NCBI RefSeq assembly: GCF_000613725.1
Contig: NZ_BAJN01000013.1
Span: 19,873-83,872, forward strand
Length of the DNA stretch: 64,000 nt
From: Hoylesella pleuritidis JCM 14110
Lineage (GTDB): Bacteria; Bacteroidota; Bacteroidia; Bacteroidales; Bacteroidaceae
Reading direction: 5' to 3'
Position 1 is the stretch's first letter. Every line of letters begins with the position of its first letter. Position numbers and translations under genes: made by a program. This document shows positions 30,161-39,975 of the stretch, piece by piece. The notes beneath the pieces are model-generated. The model ran no database searches, had not been told where the DNA came from, and saw nothing but the letters and a program-made list of their open reading frames with translations.

Positions 30161-31339
30161 ATGCGAACAGAGGGAGATCTCATTCGAATCAACGAATGGT
30201 TATTGCCGTTGAGTTGGCTTTACGGACTCGGAGTACGAGTTCGCAACCGACTCTTCGACTGGGGCCTGCTTAAGTCGCAAGCGTTTAATCTCCCCGTGAT
30301 ATCTGTCGGCAACATTACGGTCGGTGGTTCGGGGAAAACTCCTCACGTAGAATATCTCGTGCGATTGCTGAAAGATCTCACCAAGATTGCAGTCTTATCG
30401 CGGGGCTACAAGCGGCAGACGCGGGGCTATCTGTTGGCCGATACTGACACGACAATGCGTCAAATCGGTGACGAGCCCTACCAGATGAAGAAAAAATTTC
30501 CCGATATTTATATTGCCGTTGACAAGAAGCGTACCCACGGAATACAACGACTTACAACCGATTCTGCCACCAATGACGTGGATGTTATTCTGCTTGACGA
30601 CGCCTTTCAACATCGATATGTCAAACCGGGAATCAATATTCTGCTCGTGGATTACCATCGGCTGATCATCTACGATAAACTTTTACCAGCCGGAAGACTA
30701 CGAGAGCCGAAAGACGGAAAGTCAAGAGCAGACTTAGTCATTATCACCAAGTGTCCCAAAGACCTCAAACCGATGGAATATCGGGTACTTGTCAAAGCGA
30801 TGGATTTGTTTCCTTATCAAGAATTATTCTTTACAACGCTTGATTACGAGCCGTTGACACCGGTCTTCGGAGGCATCAAACGCACGCTCGACAGCATTAT
30901 ACCACAAGAGAATGTGCTGTTACTCACCGGCATTGCATCGCCCAAACAAATGATGCTCGACCTCAAACCGCATTGCAGCAACATCATCCCGATGACTTTC
31001 AAAGACCACCATCTTTTCACCGATAAAGATGTTCAGCGTATCAACAGCACATTTGCTGCAATGCCGCTACCCAAACTTATCATTACGACTGAAAAAGATG
31101 CAGCCCGCTTAGAAACGTTGGAAGGACTGAGCGAAGAGGTTCGCAAGAGTCTCTTTGCACTTCCTATACGCATCAAATTTATGTTAGAGCAAGAGGAAAA
31201 CTTCAACAACAAGATTATAAGTTATGTACGAAAGAATTCAAGAAACAGCATCCTGGTTAAAAGAAAGGATGACGACAAGCCCCGAAACAGCCATCATTCT
31301 GGGAACAGGTTTAGGACAATTAGCTTCAGAGATAACTGA
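30161..31339 (+). CDS. lpxK: Tetraacyldisaccharide 4'-kinase
   Basis: 392-residue inner-membrane-associated kinase of lipid A synthesis that phosphorylates the disaccharide precursor at the 4' position. The P-loop VGNITVGGSGKTP is at about residues 46-58; other family blocks are LSRGYKR, GDEPYQMKK, and DAFQHRYVKPGINILLVDY with its catalytic Asp region. It overlaps the start of the purine nucleoside phosphorylase gene by 116 nt in a different frame; the tail read there (YVRKNSRNSILVKRKDD ... TISFRDN) has no sign of a frameshift and may be genuine. Co-transcribed with sppA. Confidence 0.93.
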   Translation: MRTEGDLIRINEWLLPLSWLYGLGVRVRNRLFDWGLLKSQAFNLPVISVGNITVGGSGKTPHVEYLVRLLKDLTKIAVLSRGYKRQTRGYLLADTDTTMRQIGDEPYQMKKKFPDIYIAVDKKRTHGIQRLTTDSATNDVDVILLDDAFQHRYVKPGINILLVDYHRLIIYDKLLPAGRLREPKDGKSRADLVIITKCPKDLKPMEYRVLVKAMDLFPYQELFFTTLDYEPLTPVFGGIKRTLDSIIPQENVLLLTGIASPKQMMLDLKPHCSNIIPMTFKDHHLFTDKDVQRINSTFAAMPLPKLIITTEKDAARLETLEGLSEEVRKSLFALPIRIKFMLEQEENFNNKIISYVRKNSRNSILVKRKDDDKPRNSHHSGNRFRTISFRDN

Positions 31340-32033
31340 CTCATACGCATTCCCATATCAAGATATACCCAATTTCCCTGTTTCCACTGTCGAGGGGCAC
31401 GCCGGAAAGTTGATCTTCGGCAAATTAGGCGATAAGGATATAATGGCAATGGAAGGGCGATTCCACTATTACGAGGGATACGATATGAAGCAAGTCACAT
31501 TTCCCGAGCGTGTAATGTATGAGCTTGGAATCAAAACGCTTTTTGTGTCTAACGCTTCAGGCGGTATGAATCCGAACTTTAAGATCGGCGATCTGATGAT
31601 CATCGACGACCACATCAACTTCTTCCCTGAACACCCTTTACGCGGAAAGAACTTCCCGACAGGACCTCGCTTCCCTGATATGCACGAAACCTACGACAAA
31701 GCTCTCATCGCGCTGGCCGATCGAATTGCCGAAGAAAAAGGAATCAGAGTTATGCACGGCATCTATATGGGTGTACAAGGGCCGACATTTGAAACGCCTG
31801 CCGAGTACAAGATGTATCACCGAATGGGGGCCGACGCTGTTGGAATGAGCACCGTTCCCGAGGTCATTGTAGCTCATCATTGCGGTATCAAGACATTCGG
31901 GATCAGTATTATCACCGATTTAGGATTAGAAGATACGCCCGTAGAAGTAAGCCACGAAGAGGTGCAAGAAGCTGCAAGCCGAGCCCAACCACTGATGACT
32001 GAGATTATGAGAGAAATGATTCGGCGCAGTTAG
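31224..32033 (+). CDS. Purine nucleoside phosphorylase
   Basis: 269-residue trimeric-type PNP for purine salvage (inosine/guanosine plus phosphate to base plus ribose 1-phosphate). Motifs: ILGTGLGQL (phosphate-binding loop), VEGHAGKLIFG, EGRFHYYEGY, SNASGGMNPNF, GPTFETPAEYKM and GMSTVPEVIVAHH, which follow the inosine-guanosine family through the substrate pocket. The start at 31224 (MYERIQETASWLKE) lies within lpxK and gives the standard N-terminus. A 153-bp gap of ATAAACTTA-type repeats separates it from thiL. Confidence 0.93.
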   Translation: MYERIQETASWLKERMTTSPETAIILGTGLGQLASEITDSYAFPYQDIPNFPVSTVEGHAGKLIFGKLGDKDIMAMEGRFHYYEGYDMKQVTFPERVMYELGIKTLFVSNASGGMNPNFKIGDLMIIDDHINFFPEHPLRGKNFPTGPRFPDMHETYDKALIALADRIAEEKGIRVMHGIYMGVQGPTFETPAEYKMYHRMGADAVGMSTVPEVIVAHHCGIKTFGISIITDLGLEDTPVEVSHEEVQEAASRAQPLMTEIMREMIRRS

Positions 32034-32039
32034 AAAGTG

Positions 32040-32180
32040 AGTTTGTGAGTTAATAAGTTTTTAAGTTTCTTTAAGTTGTTCTCTCAATCACAAAGACTTG
32101 CAATCTTATAAACTTAAAAAGAACTCATAAACTTACGAACTAAAAGACTTACCAACGCATAAACTTATCAACTTATAAAT
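32040..32180. repeat. Low-complexity ATAAACTTA / TAAGTTT repeats
   Basis: The gap between the PNP gene and thiL consists of repeated TTTAAGTT-type words followed by their complements (AACTTAAAAAG, ATAAACTTA, CAACTTATAAA) and can fold back on itself. This resembles the intergenic filler seen elsewhere in the window; no gene or promoter stands out. Confidence 0.4.
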
Positions 32181-32186
32181 TCATTA

Positions 32187-33254
32187 ATGACAGATATATC
32201 CAAACTCGGCGAATTTGGCCTCATCCATCACCTCACCGACGACATCAAAATCAAAAATAACGCAACACGATATGGTATCGGCGACGACTGTGCCGTGCTT
32301 CATTATCCCGATAAAGAGGTGCTCGTCACAAGCGATATGCTGATGGAAGGCGTGCATTTCGATCTCACTTACATTGATCTCCGGCATTTAGGCTATAAGT
32401 CGGCAATGGTCAACATCAGCGACATCTTTGCGATGAACGGCACGCCGAGACAACTTATTGTGAATCTAGCACTGAGCAAACGTTTTACGGTTGAGGACAT
32501 GGAGGCTTTTTATTCAGGACTTCGTGCAGCGTGCAACAAATGGAATGTCGACATCGTGGGCGGCGATACAACCTCTTCCTACACCGGACTCGCTATCAGC
32601 ATCACCTGCATCGGCGAAGCAGAAGCAGATAAAATCGTTTATCGAAATGGCGCAAAAGATACCGATCTGATTTGTGTCAGCGGCGATTTAGGTGCTGCTT
32701 ATATGGGGCTTCAACTATTGGAGCGAGAAAAATCGGTGTATTATCAACAGGTAAATGAGGCCCGGAAGAAGAATGATCAGCGAGCGCTCACCGCGTTGAA
32801 AGACTTCCAGCCCGACTTCGCCGGTAAAGAATACCTCCTTCAAAGACTGTTGCAGCCCGAGGCCCGAGGCGATATCATCGAGCGATTACAAACTGCCCAT
32901 ATTCAGCCCACGGCTATGATGGATATTTCCGATGGCCTAAGCAGCGAGCTGCTACACATCTGCAAGCAGAGTCATTGCGGTTGTCGGATATACGAAAAGA
33001 ATCTCCCTATCGACTATCAGACTGCTGTAATGGCTGAAGAATTGAATTTAAACGTTACAACCTGTGCCCTAAACGGCGGCGAAGATTATGAATTACTCTT
33101 CACGGTTCCTATTGGCGACCACGAGAGAATTGCGTCGATGAAAGACGTGAAACTCATCGGTCACATCACCCAAGAAGCTTTCGGTGCACAGCTCATCACA
33201 CGAGATAATAATGAGTTTGCCCTCACAGCCCAAGGGTGGAATCCCTTGCAATAA
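32187..33254 (+). CDS. thiL: Thiamine-monophosphate kinase
   Basis: 355 residues; phosphorylates thiamine monophosphate to the active diphosphate in the cytosol. AIRS-type ATP-binding fold: GEFGLIHHL (start region), YGIGDDCAV (metal and ATP binding, about 29-37), VTSDMLMEGVHF, VNISDIFAMNG, VGGDTTSS and MMDISDGLSSEL. Length is normal. It is followed by a clear terminator at 33284. No thiamine riboswitch or other thi genes were seen next to it. Confidence 0.94.
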   Translation: MTDISKLGEFGLIHHLTDDIKIKNNATRYGIGDDCAVLHYPDKEVLVTSDMLMEGVHFDLTYIDLRHLGYKSAMVNISDIFAMNGTPRQLIVNLALSKRFTVEDMEAFYSGLRAACNKWNVDIVGGDTTSSYTGLAISITCIGEAEADKIVYRNGAKDTDLICVSGDLGAAYMGLQLLEREKSVYYQQVNEARKKNDQRALTALKDFQPDFAGKEYLLQRLLQPEARGDIIERLQTAHIQPTAMMDISDGLSSELLHICKQSHCGCRIYEKNLPIDYQTAVMAEELNLNVTTCALNGGEDYELLFTVPIGDHERIASMKDVKLIGHITQEAFGAQLITRDNNEFALTAQGWNPLQ

Positions 33255-33283
33255 CACAGTCCCTTATCCCCTATCCTTATCAC

Positions 33284-33327
33284 ATCGCCCGAATGTCGAC
33301 TGTCGCGTCTCATTCGGGCGATATTTT
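33284..33327 (+). terminator. Intrinsic terminator after thiL
   Basis: ATCGCCCGAATG (33284-33295) pairs perfectly with CATTCGGGCGAT (33311-33322), then ATTTTTATT. It ends the sppA-lpxK-PNP-thiL direction of transcription. Confidence 0.85.
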
Positions 33328-33330
33328 TAT

Positions 33331-34113
33331 TACTCAAAGATAAATATCAATCTCACAAGACCGATGGCTTGCATAAAAAAGTGTATAAAATCTGGTAGAA
33401 AAAAGTGGCATAAAAATATCAAGAGCAATAAGATTCCTCTTCATTCCTACTATTCCGTAACATTTTACACCTTATATGTAGCAAATAAGAGGTATAGGAC
33501 CACTGCCCAAGAAGTATATTAGTAGTGGGACAGAATTATAGGATTTGTCAGCATTAAATATGAGAGTACTACAAAGAAAATCGCACATCACTGTACATAA
33601 TCTCCCAATTATGAATAAAATCAAGAAAGGCCATATACTGTAGACTGTTATAACATTCGCTCACATTAGTTATAAACTCCTGCCCAAAATATTCAACGTA
33701 AATAGTAAGGTTTATGTAAACAGGAAACTATCTGAACACCATTTGCAATATTCCATCAGATAAACCTTCTTAGGTGTTTGTCTTATAGAATGACCACTCT
33801 TATTCGTCATCGAAAGAATTTTCACACCTATGCCTTGTGAATTCTCTGCATACAAAATAAGACCAGACAACCTGCATAGTTTCAAGGGCTATCACTAATC
33901 GGTATATTTAACGTGTACCACACATTCCATATTTGACCACGAAAGGTGCAGGCCACCTTTTGGCAACAATCATTAACAATAGCCGTTTCCCATTTTCCAA
34001 TCGAAAGACAGGATAAGCCCTTCATAGGTGAATTTCGTGTAAAATCAAATAGATAGTAATGATATACACAACCGTCTATAACCAATTACAAACTGCTAAA
34101 ATATAAACGAGGA
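33331..34113. other. Gene-free AT-rich stretch
   Basis: About 780 bp between the thiL terminator and the S9 peptidase promoter. Only short open frames occur on either strand; none has a recognisable product or a good promoter. Minus-strand 33882-34085 reads as a possible protein fragment but then meets frequent stops, so a decayed gene is possible but unproved. Confidence 0.4.
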
Positions 34114-34145
34114 TTTGGTTAGTCGCATCTTTTTAACTATATTTG
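34114..34145 (+). promoter_or_regulatory. Promoter of the S9 peptidase gene
   Basis: TTTG (34114-34117), exactly 20 bp, TATATTTG (34138-34145): a full match to the Bacteroidota consensus. The ATG follows 29 bp later at 34175. The in-frame codon at 34115 lies inside this promoter and is not the start. Confidence 0.75.
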
Positions 34146-34174
34146 CAAGCATTAAAATAAAGGAAGATATTGCA

Positions 34175-36925
34175 ATGAGAAACTTTCTATTATCCGTTAG
34201 TTGCCTGTTGGCCGCGTGCCAAGTACAGGCCCAAAAGAAACCTTTGGACCATTCGGTTTACGACAGTTGGCAGAGCATCACATCACCGCAGATTTCCGAC
34301 CGCGGCAATGTGCTGACTTATCTCATCAGTCCGCAGCAAGGCGACACAACACTCGTTATTCGTCAAAATCGGAATGGGCGTGAGATACGCATTCCACGCG
34401 GTTGCAAGGCCCGTATCTCGGCCGATGAGCACTTTGTAATCTGTACTATCAAGCCCCTGTTTAGCGTCATCAGACAAGCTCGAATCAAGAAAACGAAAAC
34501 TGAAAAAATGCCCAAAGATTCATTGGCTATCATCAATCTGACGAACGGGAAAATCAAGAAATTCAGAGACATTGAATCGTTCGGATTTGCCAAGAGAGGC
34601 GGATCAGCCGTAGCTTTCTTGTCGACCGACACGACACTGATACAAAAAAAGTTCCGTAACAATAAAGATGTAGGTAAACCTTTGCTCATTTATCATTTAC
34701 AAACGGGTGTCATCGATACTGTTCGATATGTAAAGTCATACACATTCAATCGGTCAGGCGATTGGTTGACCTATACTCTTCAACCTAAGAAAAAGAAAAC
34801 ATTAGTGGGTGTTTATGATGTGCCTGCACATCTACAAACAGTTGTCTCAGACACTTGCGTTTATCACTCACTCCCCAAATACAACTTCTCAGGCAACGAA
34901 ATGCTGTTCCTTGCCTCACAAGATACGGCCTCCAGCGGATCGAAAAAATGTTACTTGTGGCGGCTTAAGCGTGGAGAGCAGAAAGCCAAGTTGTTAATGG
35001 CTCCCACAGACGTGCGCAATATGCCTTCGGGTTGGGGACTCAGCGAGAACAGTTCGCCCTATTTCAGCCGAGATGGGAAGCGTATTTTCGCAGGAATCTC
35101 ACAGTATATTGCTCCCAATGACACTAACATCGTATCTTTTGAAAGTCCTTCTATTGATATCTGGAATTATGATGCCGACGAACTTCCGCCGATGCAAAAA
35201 GCCAACAGGAGTTCTATTGCCAGACGCACTTGTCTCGGCATTTACGACGATACAGCACATCAGTTGGTTCCGCTGACCCATTCGCTGCTCGACAAAGTAT
35301 ATCTTGTACAAGAGGGAAATGCGCCGATCGCCTATTCCAAAGACATCACACGCACGATTGTTTCGACTCAATGGGACATCCAGGCGCCCGAAGATATCAG
35401 TCTCATCGATCTCCGTAACGGAATGCGAAAGTTAGTTGCATCGCCGGCGTGCAGCCAACTTACAGCCTCACCAGGTGGCAAGTTTCTTGCATGGTTCGAC
35501 CTCAAAGCCCGCAATTGGATGCTTTACAGCGTCGCGACAGGACAGACACGTAATATAACCGAAAAATTAAGAGTGAACTTTTGGGATGAACAGGCAGATA
35601 CACCGAGCTTTCCCGAACCATACGGGATGGCCGGATGGACGCAAAATGACAAAGAGCTGTTGATCTATGACCGCTATGATATTTGGCGAATATCTACTAA
35701 CGACGGATCTGCAATCAATCTCACAGGCGCTGAAGGTCGAAAGACTTTGCGAACATTCCGCTATCTCAACACAAAAGATTCAGATGATGACCAGAGCATA
35801 GCACCGAACGAACGCTTATTATTGAGCGTTTTCGATACCAAAACCAAAATGCACGGTTTCGCTTCAACCTCTGTTACAAGTCGTACAGCCCCTACTGTTG
35901 CTGTACTCGATGGTTATTCCTATTCCTATCCCATCAAAGCAAGAACAGCCGAGACTTATGTTTACACTCGCGGTAACTTCCAAAAACCGATGGATGTGTA
36001 TCTTACCGATAACCGATGGCATACGCAAAAACAACTGAGCCATATCAATCCCCAACAGAAGAACTACAATTGGGGTACCGTAGAGCAGATTCATTGGACA
36101 GCGTATGACGGTACGCCGCAAGAAGGAATGTTGTATAAGCCCGAAGATTTCGATGCAAAGAAAAAATACCCCGTATTGATTTACTTCTACGAACGCAATT
36201 CGGATAATCTTTATAATTATATAACGCCGCAACCGAGTTGGTCGATCATTAACATCACTTTCTATGTGAGCCGTGGCTATCTCGTATTCGTTCCCGATAT
36301 CACCTACAAGACCGGAATCCCCGGCGAGTGTGCCTTCAACAGTATTTGCAGCGGAGCTGAGGCTTTGGCAGCCAATAGCTGGGTAGACAAGGATAATATG
36401 GCGATACAAGGACAGAGTTGGGGTGGCTATCAGGTAGCCTATCTGGTCACCCGCACTCGTATGTTCAAAGCAGCCGGGGCAGGTGCGCCCGTGGCTAATA
36501 TGACCAGTGCTTACGGTGGTATCAGATGGCAAACAGGAATGAGCCGGCAATTCCAATACGAGCAGACACAGAGTCGCATCGGTCGAAATTTATGGGATTC
36601 TCCCGAGACTTATATTGCTAACTCGCCCCTTTTCAAACTTCCGAATGTTACAACACCCGTTCTTATTATGCACAACGATGCCGACGGAGCTGTGCCTTGG
36701 TATCAAGGCATCGAAATGTTTATGGGTCTCCGACGTTTGGGCAAGCCCGCGTGGCTGTTAGAATATAATGACGAGGCTCACAATCTGCGGCAACGCCGCA
36801 ACCGAAAAGATTTAAGTATCCGTCTGCAACAGTTCTTCGATTACTATCTGAAAGGTGCTCCCGAGCCGTCGTGGATGAAGAATCAGCTTTCGATTCTGCG
36901 TAAAGGACAAGAATTCGGATATTAA
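34175..36925 (+). CDS. Prolyl-oligopeptidase-family (S9) serine peptidase, exported
   Basis: 916 residues starting at MRNFLLSVSCLLAACQVQAQ; Sec signal peptide with cleavage after AQA. A long beta-propeller-like region (about 25-650) carries repeated strands of the WD40/DPP type, then an alpha/beta-hydrolase domain: nucleophile in GQSWGGYQ (GxSxG), Asp in MHNDADGAVPW and His in EYNDEAHNL. The Cys in the signal region is followed by QVQAQ, so periplasmic location is as likely as lipidation. Probable role: cutting short peptides after import. It stands alone under its own promoter. Confidence 0.88.
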   Translation: MRNFLLSVSCLLAACQVQAQKKPLDHSVYDSWQSITSPQISDRGNVLTYLISPQQGDTTLVIRQNRNGREIRIPRGCKARISADEHFVICTIKPLFSVIRQARIKKTKTEKMPKDSLAIINLTNGKIKKFRDIESFGFAKRGGSAVAFLSTDTTLIQKKFRNNKDVGKPLLIYHLQTGVIDTVRYVKSYTFNRSGDWLTYTLQPKKKKTLVGVYDVPAHLQTVVSDTCVYHSLPKYNFSGNEMLFLASQDTASSGSKKCYLWRLKRGEQKAKLLMAPTDVRNMPSGWGLSENSSPYFSRDGKRIFAGISQYIAPNDTNIVSFESPSIDIWNYDADELPPMQKANRSSIARRTCLGIYDDTAHQLVPLTHSLLDKVYLVQEGNAPIAYSKDITRTIVSTQWDIQAPEDISLIDLRNGMRKLVASPACSQLTASPGGKFLAWFDLKARNWMLYSVATGQTRNITEKLRVNFWDEQADTPSFPEPYGMAGWTQNDKELLIYDRYDIWRISTNDGSAINLTGAEGRKTLRTFRYLNTKDSDDDQSIAPNERLLLSVFDTKTKMHGFASTSVTSRTAPTVAVLDGYSYSYPIKARTAETYVYTRGNFQKPMDVYLTDNRWHTQKQLSHINPQQKNYNWGTVEQIHWTAYDGTPQEGMLYKPEDFDAKKKYPVLIYFYERNSDNLYNYITPQPSWSIINITFYVSRGYLVFVPDITYKTGIPGECAFNSICSGAEALAANSWVDKDNMAIQGQSWGGYQVAYLVTRTRMFKAAGAGAPVANMTSAYGGIRWQTGMSRQFQYEQTQSRIGRNLWDSPETYIANSPLFKLPNVTTPVLIMHNDADGAVPWYQGIEMFMGLRRLGKPAWLLEYNDEAHNLRQRRNRKDLSIRLQQFFDYYLKGAPEPSWMKNQLSILRKGQEFGY

Positions 36926-37048
36926 TTCTTTACGCGAATTTAGGATAAACTTGTATTCTGCAAGTGAGGAAGGAGGTATAAAAGACAGACTCAGACGGTA
37001 CCAGAGAAAAAGTGTTATATATGCAATGTCGTAGGACAGAATTAAAAA

Positions 37049-37082
37049 TATGACGTCATATTTGCTCGGATATGACATCATA
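37049..37082. repeat. Paired TATGAC(G/A)TCATA palindromes, 22 bp apart
   Basis: TATGACGTCATA (37049-37060) and TATGACATCATA (37071-37082) are near-identical palindromic sites two helical turns apart, each followed by TTT. They lie in the 740-bp gap between the S9 peptidase and the FecA-like receptor; the rest of that gap (36926-37489) shows no gene. Confidence 0.5.
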
Positions 37083-37489
37083 TTTTTTTTTCGAACACAT
37101 AAAGATTGAACCAGAAACCTTATAATGAGTTCTCCCTACAAACGGTACTTTTTACCTTAACTTATGGGGTAAGATGAACAATATGTTGCATAAGAAAATG
37201 CTTATCCCGAACTCGCATAATTCTTTGCTTATAGAATTCTAAACATCCAACTACTTAAAGGATTAGAAAACGGCGAAAACAACGTGTCTAAATAGTTGGA
37301 AACACAAAAATCAGTAAAACAACATTTCCGGAGTCTCGAATTGTTCGAAAATGATAAAAACAACATAAAATCTGGATAAAATTATATGGAGCGAATTATA
37401 TACACTAATTTGCCGGTAAAATTTTAATTATACCGAAGAACACATCAGTAATTTTACCAAATTCGACGCAAAATAAACGGTTTACTATA

Positions 37490-37538
37490 AATACCAAGAA
37501 ATAGGTATTGTAGGATTAAATAACTTCCACTAACTTTG
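37490..37538 (+). promoter_or_regulatory. Promoter of the 15-kb import locus with overlapping inverted repeat
   Basis: TTG (37508-37510), 20 bp, TAACTTTG (37531-37538). An inverted repeat, AATACC-N8-GGTATT (37490-37509), abuts and overlaps the -33 box and could be an operator. The leader to the first ATG (37665) is about 120 nt. Confidence 0.6.
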
Positions 37539-37664
37539 CAAAAAATTTCACAACCAATTAAGAATCGACTTATCTGCTTGGCGGCGAACAATATTAAAAT
37601 GCCATAGTTGAGTCTCAGGATTCTCAACAATAAAAAGAAGCACCATAAGTCTGACAATTTTGTT

Positions 37665-39920
37665 ATGCATTATACAAGAAGAATGCTGCCTCTGCTTCTG
37701 TCACTAACACCATTAGGCATATATGCCCAGACGCAACAAGGCACACAAACAGAGACTAAAAATGCTATGACCGATTCGGTGCACAGGATAACGGAGGTGG
37801 TAGTGCGTTCCAATCAGATGCTGGGTAGCAAGTTTGAGGCTCGTAACCGTACGGGATCGGCTTATTATATCTCTCCTGAGGAAATTGGGAAGTTCGGTTA
37901 TACCGACATCAACCGTATGCTCAAGAGCGTGCCAGGAGTGAATGTGTACGAAGAAGACGGCTTCGGATTGCGCCCGAATATCAGTCTGCGCGGTACGAAA
38001 GCCGAGCGAAGCGAACGTATCTCACTGATGGAAGACGGCGTGTTGGCCGCTCCGGCGCCTTATGCTGCTCCGGCAGCCTATTATTTCCCCAATGCCGGGC
38101 GTATGTATGCCATCGAGGTGTTGAAGGGAAGCAGTCAGGTGCAATATGGCCCGTTTACTACCGGTGGTGCTATTAATATGGTATCAACACCCATTCCCTC
38201 GAAATTCAGTGCCAAGCTGAACACCTCTTACGGCAGCTACAACACGCTCAAATCGTATGCAAGCATAGGCAATCGCTTTAAATATACAGGCTTCTTGGTG
38301 GAATATCTGCGTTATCAATCAAACGGTTTCCGCAAAGATGAGCCGAACGAGCGCACGGGATTCAAACGCAACGACCTAATAGCCAAGTTTGCGGCACAGA
38401 CCAACAAGGATGAAGGACTCAATCATTTGTTTGAACTGAAGTTCGGGTTTGCCAACGAAACATCTGACGAAACCTATCTGGGACTGTCGGAAAGCGATTT
38501 CGCCACACGGCCTTACTTTCGCTATGCCGGTGCGCAGAAAGACAATCTCAAGACTCGTCATACACAATGGGTGGCGACCTATCTGATAAAATCAGGTAAC
38601 AAATTAAAGATAACCACAAACTTATATTACAACTATTTCTTCCGCAATTGGTATAAACTGAACGAAGTGAAGGCCGGTATCACCAAGGCCGAGCGTCGCT
38701 CTATCGACGCAGTGCTTGCCGATCCGGAAACCAATCGAGACTATTTCGACATCGTCACGGGCAAGAAAGACTACATCGGCGAGGCACTGATGCTGCGCGC
38801 CAACCATCGTGTGTACCGCTCGCGAGGTATACAGTCGAAGGGCGAATACCGTACGATGTTGGGCGGCGGCTATTTCACTGCGGAGCTGGGCGTGCGCTAT
38901 CACGCCGACAGTGAAGACCGCTTTCAGCAAGACGATGCCTATTCGATACAGGGCGGGCGTATGAGTCTTTTCCTGGCAGGATTGCCAGGCAGCAATGCTA
39001 ACCGCATTACCACAGCTCATGCTTGGTCAGGCTATTGGCTGGGAAAATGGTCGAAAGGCATTTTCACAGTCACAGCCGGTATGCGCTATGAAGATGTAGA
39101 ATTGCTGAAGCGCGACTATACTAAGGTCGATCCTCGTCGAACAGGCAAGGTGCGCATCGAAACGCCCAACCACGCACGTGCTCTGCTGCCGGGATTGGGA
39201 TTCAACGTAAAGGTGCTACCTATTCTTTCGGTTTTCGGTGGTATTCACAAGGGTTTCGCACCGCCCAGCGCCACACTCAACCAAAAGGCTGAAAGCAGTG
39301 TGAATGTGGAAGCCGGACTGCGCCTGACAACACAAAAGATGAAATTCGAAGCTATCGCCTTTAACAATGACTATTCTAATATGCTGGGGAGTGACCTGGC
39401 CGCACAGGGCGGACAAGGCACGCTCGATCAGTTCAACGTAGGCAAAGCCACGGTAAACGGCTTGGAACTGATGTTTCATTATCTACCATTACCCAAGCAC
39501 TTTACTCTCCAACTACCCATTCAACTTTCCTACACATACACCAATACCGAGATGAAGAACGATTTCGAAAGTTCAGCTTGGGGCCATGTGGTCTATGGAG
39601 ACGAAATACCTTATATATATAAACACGCTTTCAATGCCCAGATCGGCATTGAGCACAAATGGGTGGAAGCAAACTTCGGAGCACGCTATAACGGTAATAT
39701 GCGCACCGCGCCAGGACATGGAAAGATTGCCGAACGTGAAAAGATTCCTGCCCATCTGATTTTGGATGCTTCGCTAAAAGGACACATCAACAAAAATATC
39801 ACTATCACCCTGAATGCCATCAATTTAACCAATAAAAAATATTTGGTATCACGCCATCCTTCCGGACTGAGAGCCGGCCATCCTTTTGGCATCTACGGTG
39901 GCATACAATTGCATCTGTAA
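37665..39920 (+). CDS. FecA-like TonB-dependent receptor
   Basis: 751-residue outer-membrane receptor. I start at MHYTRRMLPLLLSLTPLGIYAQ (37665), a clear signal peptide; the upstream Met at 37608 adds a charged non-signal extension. The plug (about 45-170) contains EVVVRSNQMLGSKF, then NISLRGTKAERSERISLMEDG and PNAGRMYAIEVLKGSSQVQYGP, a pattern I associate with FecA-type siderophore/ferric-citrate receptors. The barrel ends ...YGGIQLHL. There is no CarboxypepD-like domain. It is first in a co-directional run reaching 52711 and lies 55 bp before susC. The cargo is inferred as an iron or metal chelate only by family. Confidence 0.85.
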   Translation: MHYTRRMLPLLLSLTPLGIYAQTQQGTQTETKNAMTDSVHRITEVVVRSNQMLGSKFEARNRTGSAYYISPEEIGKFGYTDINRMLKSVPGVNVYEEDGFGLRPNISLRGTKAERSERISLMEDGVLAAPAPYAAPAAYYFPNAGRMYAIEVLKGSSQVQYGPFTTGGAINMVSTPIPSKFSAKLNTSYGSYNTLKSYASIGNRFKYTGFLVEYLRYQSNGFRKDEPNERTGFKRNDLIAKFAAQTNKDEGLNHLFELKFGFANETSDETYLGLSESDFATRPYFRYAGAQKDNLKTRHTQWVATYLIKSGNKLKITTNLYYNYFFRNWYKLNEVKAGITKAERRSIDAVLADPETNRDYFDIVTGKKDYIGEALMLRANHRVYRSRGIQSKGEYRTMLGGGYFTAELGVRYHADSEDRFQQDDAYSIQGGRMSLFLAGLPGSNANRITTAHAWSGYWLGKWSKGIFTVTAGMRYEDVELLKRDYTKVDPRRTGKVRIETPNHARALLPGLGFNVKVLPILSVFGGIHKGFAPPSATLNQKAESSVNVEAGLRLTTQKMKFEAIAFNNDYSNMLGSDLAAQGGQGTLDQFNVGKATVNGLELMFHYLPLPKHFTLQLPIQLSYTYTNTEMKNDFESSAWGHVVYGDEIPYIYKHAFNAQIGIEHKWVEANFGARYNGNMRTAPGHGKIAEREKIPAHLILDASLKGHINKNITITLNAINLTNKKYLVSRHPSGLRAGHPFGIYGGIQLHL

Positions 39921-39975
39921 CGCAAAGGCAGACTATATTCGATAAAGCAAGTAGAATCATCTATTATAAAAAAGA

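Noticed and set aside
33882..34085. 67-residue minus-strand open frame as a transposase fragment
   Set aside because: I could not match it to any transposase motif, and surrounding stops make a function unsupportable.
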